From positions 1 through 64,000 of the forward strand of contig NZ_JAUASV010000007.1 of the NCBI RefSeq assembly GCF_030345695.1: a DNA stretch of 64,000 nucleotides, given 5' to 3'. Source of the stretch: Galbitalea sp. SE-J8. GTDB lineage: Bacteria; Actinomycetota; Actinomycetes; Actinomycetales; Microbacteriaceae. A model generated the notes under the pieces. It saw nothing but the letters and a program-made list of their open reading frames with translations, searched no databases and had not been told where the DNA came from. Both the position numbers and the translations under genes were made by a program. Positions within the stretch are counted from its first letter, which is position 1. Each line of letters opens with the position of its first letter. Positions 27,166 through 35,969 of the stretch are shown in pieces.

Positions 27166-27782
27166 TGGCCCGGTCCCGTCGACGACCGAGCACCGCGCCC
27201 GACGCGACGATGCCGACCGTCTCGGTCGCCGACGTCGAGGCGTGGCGGGCGTCCGGCGCACTCGCCGCCGTCCACCGCACCCCGGTCCCGGCGCCGCGCA
27301 CCGTCGACTCGGTCGTCGCCGCCGCCGGGCGGGTCGGCCAGGACGGCCAGTTCGGCTACTACCGGCCGACGGACCTGCCGGCGCGGGCCGTCGCGCGCTT
27401 CACCTTCGAGGACGGCCGGTTCCTCGACGTCATCGGGGACGGCCTCGTCGGTCGCGACCCGGGCGACCCGGGCGACCCGGGCGACCCGCGCATCCGGCAC
27501 GTGATCTCGCTCGACGACTCGCGCCGCGAGCTGAGCCGCGTGCACCTGACCTTCGGCGTCACGCCCGAGCGCGAGCTCTGGATCGCCGACCAGCACTCCA
27601 CCAACGGCGTGCAGATCACGCGCCGCGACCGCGGCACCGTGCCGTGCGCGCCCGGCGTGCGCACCACGATCGACCAGGGCGACATCGTGACCTTCGCCGG
27701 TCACGCGATGTCGGTCACCCGGCTGCTGCCGATCGAGCCGGCGATCAGTCGGCGGACGGCAGCCGAATCTCCCGCAGGGTGA
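27165..27782 (+). CDS. FHA-domain protein
   Basis: 205 aa. The C-terminal half is a forkhead-associated phosphothreonine-binding domain: DGLVGRDP, then LSRVHLTFGV with the SR.H core, then DQHSTNGVQI with the conserved NG. A GDPGDPGDP triplet repeat sits in a loop. The 3' end overlaps the 3' end of the convergent EssC-like gene by 38 bp. FHA proteins commonly accompany type VII secretion ATPases, so it probably links the locus to Ser/Thr kinase signalling. Confidence 0.85.
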   Translation: MARSRRRPSTAPDATMPTVSVADVEAWRASGALAAVHRTPVPAPRTVDSVVAAAGRVGQDGQFGYYRPTDLPARAVARFTFEDGRFLDVIGDGLVGRDPGDPGDPGDPRIRHVISLDDSRRELSRVHLTFGVTPERELWIADQHSTNGVQITRRDRGTVPCAPGVRTTIDQGDIVTFAGHAMSVTRLLPIEPAISRRTAAESPAG

Positions 27783-30700
27783 GGTCTGCGCCGTGATGCA
27801 GGCCGAGCCCCGGCCGCGTGCCGCGCCCCACGAGCCCGCGGTGCAGCTTCGCGCCGATGAGCTCCCCGTCGCTGACCGACTGCGGGTCGAGCAGCACGCC
27901 CCGGCGGCTCTTCTTGAGCTCGAGCTGCCAGCCGCGGAACCCGCTCGCCACCTCGTCGAGGGCTCCCGCGACGACGACGCCCTGCCCGTGTTCCCGGCCC
28001 GTGGACAGGATGTCGCGGAACACCGCCTCCGCCGGTGACTCCCGCAGCAGCTCGGCGTCGTCGACGAGCACGACCACGTGCTCGTCGCTCGCGGGCACCA
28101 GGGCGCGCAGCTCGTCCTCGCCGATCGCGGCATCCGTGACCACCGCGAGCACGCCCGGCTCGCCCCCGAGGTCCCGGACGACGGATGGGCGCGGCGCGAT
28201 GATCACGAGCCGGGTGCCGTGGGCGATGAGCGAGCGCCCCATGGTCGCGAGCAGCGTGCTGCGGCCCGACCGGGCGGGACCGGCGATCACGAACCCGTTC
28301 TGGTCTCCCGAGAGGTCCGCGACGAGGCCGGTGAGCTCATCCCCGCCGACGCCGACGAGCGCCACGGACGGTCCGCGGGACTCCTCGGGCACGAGGGCGA
28401 GCGCGTCGGCGAGGGTCACGCTCGCCGGCAGCGGGTCGATGCGGAACGGTCGCGGACCCCGTGCGCTGCCGTGCGCGGTTCGCGCCGCCGCCCCGATCTC
28501 GCGCAGCGCCCGCGCCTGACCCTGGCCGGAGTTCTCGCCGGGCAGCACCGCGAACTGCAGCTCGGTGCCGCTCTGGTTCCAGAATCCGCGGCCGGGCCCG
28601 ATCTCGTCCGGGAGGTCGCGCGCCCTGATGCCCTCGTTCGAGTATTCGCCGCGGTCGGCGAGGTTGAGCAGGATCTTGCGGTCGACGAGGCTCGACATGC
28701 GCGAGGAGAACAGCGTCCGGTCGCCCGAGACGACCAGGTGCACGCCCACCGTCGCGCCCTCGCGCAGCAGGAAGGCGACCCGGTCGACGAGCGCGCCGTT
28801 GTCGATGTCGGCGAGCACGTTGACGAAGCCCTCCCACTGGTCGATGAGCACGACGACGTGCGGGAGCCGGGCCTCGGGTGTGCCCGCGCGCTGCTCGGTG
28901 AGGCTCGCGACCCCGCTCGCCGAGAACGCGCTCTGCCGGTGCGCGACCTCGTCGACGAGGCCCTGCAGCAGGCGGCCGACGCGCTCCGGCTCGTGCCGCT
29001 GCACGACGACCCCGCAGTGCGGCAGCGCGCTCAGTGGCAGCAGCGCGCCGGTACCGCAGTCGATGGCGTAGAGGTGCAGATCCCCCACGGCGGCCGCGCT
29101 CGCGCCCGATCCCGCGATCGTACGCAGTGCCTGGCTGCGCCCGCTCCGCGCCGATCCGATCACGAACAGGTGACCGAGCTCGTCGAGGTCGAGCGCGGTC
29201 GTGACCTGCCGCTGCAGCGCCGGGTGATCCTCGAGCCCCACCGGGATGACGACGCCCACGCTCCGGCCGGACGGCACCGCCGGGAGCGCGTCGAGGCTCA
29301 CGACGTCGCCGAGAGGCGGCAGCCAGGGCCGTCGCGGCGCCGGGATGCCGAGCGCGTCGGTAGCGCGGCGCACGGAGTCCACGAGCACCGTGAGGTCGGT
29401 GATCTCGACGTCTCCGGCGTCCCCGGTGGCCGCCTTCGGCACCGGCACGGGCTCGCTCCAGTCCGCGAAGCCGAGGTCCTCGACGAGCGGATCGGCGACG
29501 CCCACGACGGTCTGCGCCCCGGGGAACCGCCCGCCGACGCGACCGGCCTGGAACGGCATGAGCGACGCCGCGCCGAGGCGCACGTAGGCACGCCCGGGGG
29601 TCGCCTTCGAGATGCTCGCCGACTCGGGCGAGTCGATGACGTCGGTGCTCTCCGACGCATCCGTCATCCGCAGCGCGATGCGCAGGTTGGTGTTCGCGCG
29701 GATCTCGGGCGAGACCACGCCGCCCGGGCGCTGGGTGGCGAGGATGAGGTGGATGCCGAGCGAGCGACCGCGCTGGGCGATGCCCACGAGGCCGCGCACG
29801 AAGTCGGGCAGCTCCCGCGCCATCGACGCGAACTCGTCGATGACGATGAGCAGCCGCGGCAGCGAGGCGAGCTCCGGGCGCTTGGCCTGCAGGTCCTGGT
29901 AGTCCTCGAGATCCTTCGCCCCCGCCCCGGCGAACACGTGCTCGCGGGTGCGCAGCTCGGCGCCGAGCGAGTCGAGCGCGCGCTCGACCTGGTGGGCGTC
30001 GAGGTCGGTCACCATGCCGACGGTGTGGGGCAGGTCGACGCAGTCCTTGAACGCCGCGCCGCCCTTGTAGTCGACGAGCACGAAGTTCATCTCGGTGGGG
30101 GTGTTCGCGACGGCGAGCGAGGCGACGAGCGTCTGCAGCAGCTCGGACTTGCCGGACCCGGTCGTGCCCGCCACGAGACCGTGCGGCCCGTCGAGGCGCA
30201 GGTCGAGCGAGAACTCGCCGTCGATCGACTCGCCGAGCACGGCGCGCGTCGACCGGCCGCCGACGAGCCAGCGCGCCTGCACCGCCTCGGGCGTCGGCGG
30301 GTCGAGGGCGAGCACCGACAGCAGCCGGCTCGAGGTCGGGATGGCGCCGTCCGTGACGTCGGGGCTCGCGTCGCGGATCGGCCCGAGCGACCGGCCGATC
30401 CACTCGAGCCAGTCGTCGCCCACGATGTCGGGACGGATGCGGTCCACGAGGCTCACGCGCTGCTGGCGGATGAGCACCCCGTCGCCGTCCGCGATCACGA
30501 CGGCGCCGCACTCCTCGGGCAGCAGCCGCTCGTCGGCGTCGACGCAGATCGAGTAGACGCCGACCTCGGGGCCCTCGCGCAGGATGCGCACGAGCGAGGG
30601 CATCGCGCGCAGCCGGCGCGCGCCGTCCATGACGACGACGATGTCGTCGGGCGTGGACCGGATGCGCTCGCGCCCGCTCGACCGCGTCGACGCCCGGGCC

Positions 30701-32142
30701 TCGATGATCGCGATGAGCTCGGCCACGCAGCGCGCCGTCGACGTGGTCGTCGTGCCGATGTTCGTCATCGACGAGCCGGGGTGCTCGCCCGCCGCGTGCG
30801 GCAGCCAGCCCAGCCACTCCCAGTCGGCACCGCGGCGGGACTCGGTGAGCAGGTAGAAGCGCACGTCCTTCGGGCTCTGCAGCACGCCGAGCTGCGCGAG
30901 CGCCCACTTCGCGATCGGGCGAGCCACCGCATCCGGTCCCGCGATGCCGACGACGCCGCGTTCGACGAGACTGACGATCGCGGGCACGTCGCGCGCATCC
31001 CAGACCACGGTGCGTTTGTGGGCGAGCTCCTCGGGGTCGTCGAGGGTGACGCGGCTCGGCTGCGTGGCCGTGCCGACGCGCAGCGTGAGGTGGTCGGGAT
31101 CGGCCCGACGCCGGGCCCAGAGCAGCGGGAGGGGCGTCGTCGCGATCTCGTACACGAGGGCCGGGTCGGGAGCGCTCGCGAGCCACTCCTCGCGCTCGAC
31201 CGCGAGCGCCTGCTGGGCGTCGGCCTCGATGCGGCGGCGCAGCTCCCAGTACTCGTCGACCTGCTGCCGGTAGGTCTTGCGGCCCGAGCGCTTCTGCTGC
31301 AGCTGCTGCACGATCATGATCACGGGTGAGAGCGCGGCGATGAGCAGGAACGCGTAGTTCTGGAAGGCGATCGCCGACACCCCCGCGGCCGCGATCGGCG
31401 TCAGCGCCGCCAGCAGGTTGAGCCCGCGACCCTGGGGTTCGGCGGGCGGCGACGGCAGCGTGAACGTCGCCGTGCGCTCGGGGGGCAGCAGCCGCGGCGG
31501 CCGGTTGTACTCGAACACGCTCGGGTCGTCGCCGACGACGAGGTGCGCACCGTTGTCGGCGAAGCGGGCGAGGCCGAGCAGCACGCCGCCGACCTCGAGC
31601 TGCGCGCCGTCGTTCCACTGCACGGCGGAGGCGACCGGCTCGCCGTCGAGCGCGGCGCCGCGGTACTCGTTGACCGGCTGCAGCCACACCGTGCCGTCGG
31701 CGCCGACCGTCGCGAGCAGCGCCACGTCGGGCACCGCCGCGCCCGAGGCATCCACCCCGTCGACCACGAGCTGCATCGACGGGTGCGCGCCGATCGCGAC
31801 GACTCCCGCGCCGCAGCGCAGGATGCGGCCCGCCCCCGGCCCGGAGAGCACCCGGAGCTCGGCGATCGAGTCCGCGCGCAGCGGCGGCGGCGCGTAGCCC
31901 GCGTGCGCCATCGTCACCACGGTGCCGTCGCGTATGCCCGAGTCCCGCAGGGCGACCCGGGGGTCGAGCGGGCCGGCGCCGATGTACATCGTGAGCGGAC
32001 CGCCCGGGTCCTCGGCGTCGACGCCGAGGCGCCGCTGGGCGAGCTCCACGACCTCCCCCGTCGGGATCGACGGGTCGGCGTCCACGTGGATGTTGCCGGC
32101 GCGCCGGGTCTGCGAGTTCTCCAGGGTGAAGGTGAACCTCAT
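27745..32142 (-). CDS. essC: Type VII secretion ATPase, EssC/EccC-like (FtsK/SpoIIIE family)
   Basis: 1465 aa. In order: residues 1-85 look like a ubiquitin-fold domain (ending LRDSGIRDGTVVTMAH); 90-215 an FHA-like domain; two membrane helices near 239-280; then three FtsK/SpoIIIE ATPase modules. The first has an intact Walker A GTTGSGKS (659-666) and LLIVIDEF. The second (GSARSGRS, 996-1003) and third (GPARSGRS, 1288-1295) have Arg for the Walker Lys, as expected for the substrate-binding, non-hydrolysing modules of EssC/EccC. It is the motor that exports WXG100 proteins. The start ATG follows the Tdi1-like gene by 9 bp. Confidence 0.93.
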   Translation of the reverse strand: MRFTFTLENSQTRRAGNIHVDADPSIPTGEVVELAQRRLGVDAEDPGGPLTMYIGAGPLDPRVALRDSGIRDGTVVTMAHAGYAPPPLRADSIAELRVLSGPGAGRILRCGAGVVAIGAHPSMQLVVDGVDASGAAVPDVALLATVGADGTVWLQPVNEYRGAALDGEPVASAVQWNDGAQLEVGGVLLGLARFADNGAHLVVGDDPSVFEYNRPPRLLPPERTATFTLPSPPAEPQGRGLNLLAALTPIAAAGVSAIAFQNYAFLLIAALSPVIMIVQQLQQKRSGRKTYRQQVDEYWELRRRIEADAQQALAVEREEWLASAPDPALVYEIATTPLPLLWARRRADPDHLTLRVGTATQPSRVTLDDPEELAHKRTVVWDARDVPAIVSLVERGVVGIAGPDAVARPIAKWALAQLGVLQSPKDVRFYLLTESRRGADWEWLGWLPHAAGEHPGSSMTNIGTTTTSTARCVAELIAIIEARASTRSSGRERIRSTPDDIVVVMDGARRLRAMPSLVRILREGPEVGVYSICVDADERLLPEECGAVVIADGDGVLIRQQRVSLVDRIRPDIVGDDWLEWIGRSLGPIRDASPDVTDGAIPTSSRLLSVLALDPPTPEAVQARWLVGGRSTRAVLGESIDGEFSLDLRLDGPHGLVAGTTGSGKSELLQTLVASLAVANTPTEMNFVLVDYKGGAAFKDCVDLPHTVGMVTDLDAHQVERALDSLGAELRTREHVFAGAGAKDLEDYQDLQAKRPELASLPRLLIVIDEFASMARELPDFVRGLVGIAQRGRSLGIHLILATQRPGGVVSPEIRANTNLRIALRMTDASESTDVIDSPESASISKATPGRAYVRLGAASLMPFQAGRVGGRFPGAQTVVGVADPLVEDLGFADWSEPVPVPKAATGDAGDVEITDLTVLVDSVRRATDALGIPAPRRPWLPPLGDVVSLDALPAVPSGRSVGVVIPVGLEDHPALQRQVTTALDLDELGHLFVIGSARSGRSQALRTIAGSGASAAAVGDLHLYAIDCGTGALLPLSALPHCGVVVQRHEPERVGRLLQGLVDEVAHRQSAFSASGVASLTEQRAGTPEARLPHVVVLIDQWEGFVNVLADIDNGALVDRVAFLLREGATVGVHLVVSGDRTLFSSRMSSLVDRKILLNLADRGEYSNEGIRARDLPDEIGPGRGFWNQSGTELQFAVLPGENSGQGQARALREIGAAARTAHGSARGPRPFRIDPLPASVTLADALALVPEESRGPSVALVGVGGDELTGLVADLSGDQNGFVIAGPARSGRSTLLATMGRSLIAHGTRLVIIAPRPSVVRDLGGEPGVLAVVTDAAIGEDELRALVPASDEHVVVLVDDAELLRESPAEAVFRDILSTGREHGQGVVVAGALDEVASGFRGWQLELKKSRRGVLLDPQSVSDGELIGAKLHRGLVGRGTRPGLGLHHGADLTLREIRLPSAD

Positions 32143-32151
32143 CCGTCCGCC

Positions 32152-32763
32152 TCAGTCGAGCGTGCTGTCGACGCGCGTTCCCGGCGCGAGCGGGACGGTG
32201 GACGCCCGCAGCGCGCCGACGACCTCCCAGTACACCGCGGTGTCGGTCACGGCCATGTTCGCGACGCTGTCGGCGCCGCCGAGGAAGAGCGGGTGGGTGT
32301 ACTCGACGCACTCGTCGAACGCGAGCACCGCATCCCCCGCGCCGTTGGCCTCCCGGAAGTCGTCGTACTGCGCCTGGCCGAACAGCTGCCCCACGAGGTC
32401 GTTCTGCAGGATCGCCCCGAACTCGGGCAGGGTGCACAGCTCCTGCACGGCTCCGCCCGCGAGGTCGGCGACGCGCAGCTCCTGCTCGCCCCACGCTCCG
32501 CCCGCGAGCGGCTGGCGCACGGTCAGGATCTGACGGCCCTGCCAGTCGAAGGCGAGCACATCGACCTGCGGATCCGGGATCTCCGGGAACGCGGCGCGCA
32601 CGTAGGCGCGGAACTCCGGGCCGCTGACCGCGTCGTGGAAGCGCAGCACGCCCTCCTCGAACGAACGACCGCAGTAGCCGGCATCGGCGAACGCGCTCGG
32701 AGCGCCCTCGGGCACGTACGGTCCGCCCGCGTGATCGATGCCGGGATCGACGGTGAGTGCCAT
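32152..32763 (-). CDS. Tdi1/DUF1851-like immunity protein candidate
   Basis: 203 aa. The C-terminal part, DAVLAFDECVEYTHPLFLGG followed by DSVANMAVTDTAVYWEVVGA, resembles the GAD-like/DUF1851 family that includes the T6SS immunity protein Tdi1. AGGAGG lies just upstream of the ATG. It sits between the EssC-like gene and the toxin, consistent with an immunity or accessory role. Which toxin it would neutralise is unknown. Confidence 0.7.
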   Translation of the reverse strand: MALTVDPGIDHAGGPYVPEGAPSAFADAGYCGRSFEEGVLRFHDAVSGPEFRAYVRAAFPEIPDPQVDVLAFDWQGRQILTVRQPLAGGAWGEQELRVADLAGGAVQELCTLPEFGAILQNDLVGQLFGQAQYDDFREANGAGDAVLAFDECVEYTHPLFLGGADSVANMAVTDTAVYWEVVGALRASTVPLAPGTRVDSTLD

Positions 32764-32892
32764 GGGATCCTCCTGGGGGCAGAGCTGCTGGCGGTGGTGC
32801 GGAGGCACGCGCGGGCGCCCCTGTCACACGCTACCGGCGCCGTCTGCGACGGTTGCGCGTCATCCTCAGGGCGTCCGCCGCCGCTCCGGGTG

Positions 32893-33507
32893 TCAGGCCC
32901 GGGCGAACCCGGGCACCGAGTCGAGCAGGTCGATCGACGCGTCGATCTGCTCGAGGATGCGCGCGGGCGGCCAGGCCGACGACCCGCCGAACGTCGCCAT
33001 GGTCGCGAGCTCCGTGACGTCGTAGAGCAGTGCGCTCGCCCGGTCGACGTCGCGCGCCCGCTCCCAGCGCTCCGGCTGCTCCTGCAGCCGCTTGAGCAGC
33101 GCGCCGTCGAGCCGGTTGGGCAGCGGCGACCAGCCGGCCGGGATGCTCACGCTCGCGTCCAGGACCGCGACGGCTGCCGCATCCCCGGCGCGCTGGGCGA
33201 ACAGCCGGGCGACGTGCACCGACTGCCGGATCGGCTCGTACAGCGTGACGTTCCCGGTGAACGGAACGGCCGCGACGGTGCGGGCGAGCGCGACCGCGAG
33301 GTCGATGCGGCCGTAGACGGACAGTCGCACGGTCGCCTCGGACAGCCGCTGCACGGCGGCCGACTTCGTGAACGACACGTCGCGGGCGGCCTTCGCGAGC
33401 GCCGCCGCGACCGGCTTCGGGACGTCGATCGAGGCATCCGTGAGGATCGCCACCACCGCGGGCGCGAGCTCGGTCGTCGCCGCGACGAGCTCCGGACTGG
33501 CCGCCAC
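32893..33507 (-). CDS. Hypothetical protein, likely immunity to adjacent toxin
   Basis: 204 aa, mostly helical (ELVAATTELAPAVVAILTDA; DLAVALARTVAAVPFTGNVT; SALLYDVTELATMATFGGSS). GTG 33507 is preceded by GGAGGGGGAG; a GTG eight codons upstream is possible. It is the gene directly downstream of the toxin, 38 bp away, the usual immunity position. No family is firmly recognised and there is no signal peptide. The immunity role is inferred from order alone. Confidence 0.6.
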   Translation of the reverse strand: MAASPELVAATTELAPAVVAILTDASIDVPKPVAAALAKAARDVSFTKSAAVQRLSEATVRLSVYGRIDLAVALARTVAAVPFTGNVTLYEPIRQSVHVARLFAQRAGDAAAVAVLDASVSIPAGWSPLPNRLDGALLKRLQEQPERWERARDVDRASALLYDVTELATMATFGGSSAWPPARILEQIDASIDLLDSVPGFARA

Positions 33508-33545
33508 GCACTCCCCCTCCGTCGGATCCACGCTAGCCGAGCCGG

Positions 33546-35003
33546 CTATTCGATCGTGATGAGCCTGATGATCGTGCCGAAGTCGAGGTCGGCGATCTGC
33601 GCGCGGATCTGCGCACCGAGACTGCGGTTGACGCTCGGGTCGAGCGCCTTCAGGTTCAGGATGTCGTCGGCCGCGCCGCCGAGCTGCAGCTCGTGGATGT
33701 GGTCCACGTCGAGCCCCCTGAGCGCGTCCTTGCCCGTGACGCTCGCGAGCAGCTTCCGGGCGTCGAACGAGCGCGACGCGTCGTCGACGACGGTCTTCAC
33801 GAGCCTGCCCTCGTCGGCGAGGTCCTGCAGGGCCGTCACCTTCTCGATCGCCGCGACCTTCTGGGTGTCGTTCCAGCCGTCCTTGAACCTGAGCGCGATC
33901 GACGGCACATCGAGGTGCGTGGCCGTCTCGACGACGGTCTTCATCTCGGTGACCGCGACGTCGGCGGTCTTCAGCGCGGTTCTCGCGGTGGTCACCGTCG
34001 TCGTGAGCGCCCCGAGGGCGCGCGTGCCGGTCTTCGCGAGCGTGCTCAGACCCTTCATGACTCCCGCGGCCGTCGTCAGCCCCTTCGCGCCGGGGATGCA
34101 GTCGAGCAGGGCGAACACGACGTCGCCCCAGCCGGCGCGACCCTGCGCCATCTCATACAGGGTGTCCGCGAGCACCAGCAACGCCGCCGCGAGCACCACC
34201 CACGCCAGCGGACCGCCGATGATCAGCACGATGACGCCCGCGATCGCCACCACGACCTTGCAGATCGTGATGAGGGTGTCCCACAGCTCGGACTGGAAGA
34301 CCCTGTCCCACCAGTGCTCCTTGCCCAGCCCCGCATCCCCGGCATCCTTGATGCCCCGCTCCGTCGCCGACTCTCCATCCGCCCAGTCGCCGCGCGCCTC
34401 ATCGACGAGTCTCTTCGCGGCGTCGATGCGGCTCTGCGCCGAGGAGATGTCCGCCTTCGCGCTCGCCACGCGCCCCGCCGCGACATCGCGGTTGTTCCTC
34501 GCGGCCGTCACCTGCGCATCCGTCGGCGTCCCCGCCGGGGACTCGTCGTCGTCCTGGTGCGCATCGTGCCGCGACTTCGCGGAGGTGTACGAGCTGTTGT
34601 AGGTGTCGTAGTCCGCACTCGCGTCGTCGAGCCTGCCCTGCGCCGACAGCAGATCGCTGTGCGCGGACTTGGCCTGGGTGAGCGCCCGATCGGCGCGGTA
34701 CTGCGTGTCGTCGATCGTCTCCGACCAGCCCTGCAGCACGTCGCCGACGCCGGAGTAGGACGTCACGGCCTTGTCGAGGTCGGAGGGCATGTCCTCGACC
34801 TTGTCGACGAAGCTGTCCGCCGCATCCGAGTTCCAGATCCGCGACAGGTCGGCGCCCTGCACCCTGCGCAGCATGTCGGCCGCCTCCCGCGCGGTCTCGC
34901 CGATCGTCGCGTACTCGCGAGCGAGCAGATGGACCTCGAACCGATCGCCCGGCACCGGATCGGACCCGTAGCCGACCACATCCCAGCCCTCGGGACGAGA
35001 CAT
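33546..35003 (-). CDS. Polymorphic type VII toxin with C-terminal HNH-like nuclease
   Basis: 485 aa. Residues 1-240 form a helical, coiled-coil export domain like WXG/LXG effectors (WNSDAADSFVDKVEDMPSDL; long Ala/Ser/Asp-rich coils). Around 245-300 is a hydrophobic region (VVVAIAGVIVLIIGGPLAWV; LAAALLVLADTLYEMAQG). The last 60 residues carry DVDHIHELQLGG (D434-H435) then ILNLKALDPSVNRSLGAQI, a pattern of HNH/endonuclease VII-type toxin domains acting on nucleic acid. The tail, neighbouring genes and EssC context support a secreted antibacterial toxin. Confidence 0.8.
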   Translation of the reverse strand: MSRPEGWDVVGYGSDPVPGDRFEVHLLAREYATIGETAREAADMLRRVQGADLSRIWNSDAADSFVDKVEDMPSDLDKAVTSYSGVGDVLQGWSETIDDTQYRADRALTQAKSAHSDLLSAQGRLDDASADYDTYNSSYTSAKSRHDAHQDDDESPAGTPTDAQVTAARNNRDVAAGRVASAKADISSAQSRIDAAKRLVDEARGDWADGESATERGIKDAGDAGLGKEHWWDRVFQSELWDTLITICKVVVAIAGVIVLIIGGPLAWVVLAAALLVLADTLYEMAQGRAGWGDVVFALLDCIPGAKGLTTAAGVMKGLSTLAKTGTRALGALTTTVTTARTALKTADVAVTEMKTVVETATHLDVPSIALRFKDGWNDTQKVAAIEKVTALQDLADEGRLVKTVVDDASRSFDARKLLASVTGKDALRGLDVDHIHELQLGGAADDILNLKALDPSVNRSLGAQIRAQIADLDFGTIIRLITIE

Positions 35004-35134
35004 CGCTCCACCTCCGCACCTCGACGCGTTCCGTCAGGCTAGGCGAGCCGCGCCAGCCCGGGATTGCGTGATGCACAGGCTTCTCGGAGAGGCGGCCGCG
35101 CTCGTGCCGATCGGTCGCTGTCCCGCTGCGCCCG

Positions 35135-35542
35135 TCATGCGCTCTCCACGTCAGAGCGTCCGTTGCCCGGCGTCTCCAACGGCCGGGTCCACAACCGGTG
35201 CGGCAGGTCCCAGGCCGGATCGTTGTCGGGGTCGCCGATGTTCACGGTGTTCTCGCTCCGGCGACGGAACACGAGGTCGCTCGGGGCGGGCAGACGATGT
35301 TCGATGTCGGCGGGAGTGACCGGCCCGTAGACCTTGACCGTGCGGCGGGCGATGTCGTTGCGCAGCCCGGTGCACGTGGACTCCCGCACCGTGTAGCGCT
35401 TGTCCGCGTGGATGACGCGCGTCAGCGGCGTGAGGCGCGCGTACCGCTCGTGGTGCTCCCTGGTCACGGTCCGTCCCGCCCCTGGACGCCCGGAGTGAGC
35501 CGGCCGGAGTCGGTCGGCTGCCCGACCCGGCGTCACCAGCAT
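35135..35542 (-). CDS. Unrecognised protein coupled to WXG100-like gene
   Basis: 135 aa from ATG 35542, whose first base overlaps the preceding stop (TGATG), or 110 aa from GTG 35467. Codon use becomes strongly G/C-ended only after the GTG, and the N-terminal 25 codons look weaker, so the shorter form is plausible. Visible features: YARLTPLTRVIHADKRYTVR, LRNDIARRTVKVYGPVTPAD, GDPDNDPAWDLPHRLWTRPL. It lies between the WXG100-like gene and the toxin, so it may be a chaperone or co-secreted protein. No family known to me. Confidence 0.55.
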   Translation of the reverse strand: MLVTPGRAADRLRPAHSGRPGAGRTVTREHHERYARLTPLTRVIHADKRYTVRESTCTGLRNDIARRTVKVYGPVTPADIEHRLPAPSDLVFRRRSENTVNIGDPDNDPAWDLPHRLWTRPLETPGNGRSDVESA

Positions 35543-35883
35543 CACGAGATGGAGACCTGCTGACCGCCCGATCCGGAGATCGTCTTCTCCTCGCTCGACT
35601 GGGTGAGCGAGTCGGCGAGATTCTGGTCGACGTCCCGGTACTGCTCCATGCTCTGGTCCAGCATGTCGATGAGAGCCCCCGCGTTCTCGTCGATCTTCTT
35701 GCGGTTGTCCTTCCAGCGGTGCTCGAAGTGCTCGAGGGCGCCGTGCACCTTGCCCGAGCCGAGGCTGCCCTCGTTCGAGTCGATCTTGTCGGCCGTGTCG
35801 GCCATGAGGTCGCGCACCTGCTTGAGGTCCGACGACAGCCCGGAGAGACCGTCGATGTCGACGATCAGACGATCCTTCGCCAC
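35542..35883 (-). CDS. WXG100/LXG-like small secreted protein
   Basis: 113 aa in helix-turn-helix layout: LSSDLKQVRDLMADTADKID, then HFEHRWKDNRKKIDENAGAL with Trp at the hairpin position, then a long second helix and a Ser/Gly-rich tail ending SGSGGQQVSIS. The length and Trp at the turn fit WXG100-type substrates of EssC ATPases. It is followed without gap by the 35135-35542 gene and then the toxin, so it may be a toxin partner. Confidence 0.75.
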   Translation of the reverse strand: MAKDRLIVDIDGLSGLSSDLKQVRDLMADTADKIDSNEGSLGSGKVHGALEHFEHRWKDNRKKIDENAGALIDMLDQSMEQYRDVDQNLADSLTQSSEEKTISGSGGQQVSIS

Positions 35884-35921
35884 AGCGATCCCCTCCCCGC
35901 GATGCGCGCCACGCGGTCCGT

Positions 35922-35957
35922 CACGCGGTGCCCGCCCCGAACGGCGGGCACCGCGTG
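35922..35957 (-). terminator. Intra-locus hairpin between the two WXG100-like genes
   Basis: CACGCGGTGCCCGCC (35922-35936) and GGCGGGCACCGCGTG (35943-35957) form a perfect 15-bp stem with a 6-base loop. It lies just downstream of the first WXG100-like gene. It probably limits read-through so that this gene is expressed more than the toxin genes beyond. Confidence 0.7.
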
Positions 35958-35969
35958 AGAGCCGTCGGG

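Noticed and set aside
27793-34602. Long plus-strand frames opposite the EssC-like and toxin genes
   Set aside because: Antisense shadows; the minus-strand frames carry clear Walker, membrane and toxin motifs.
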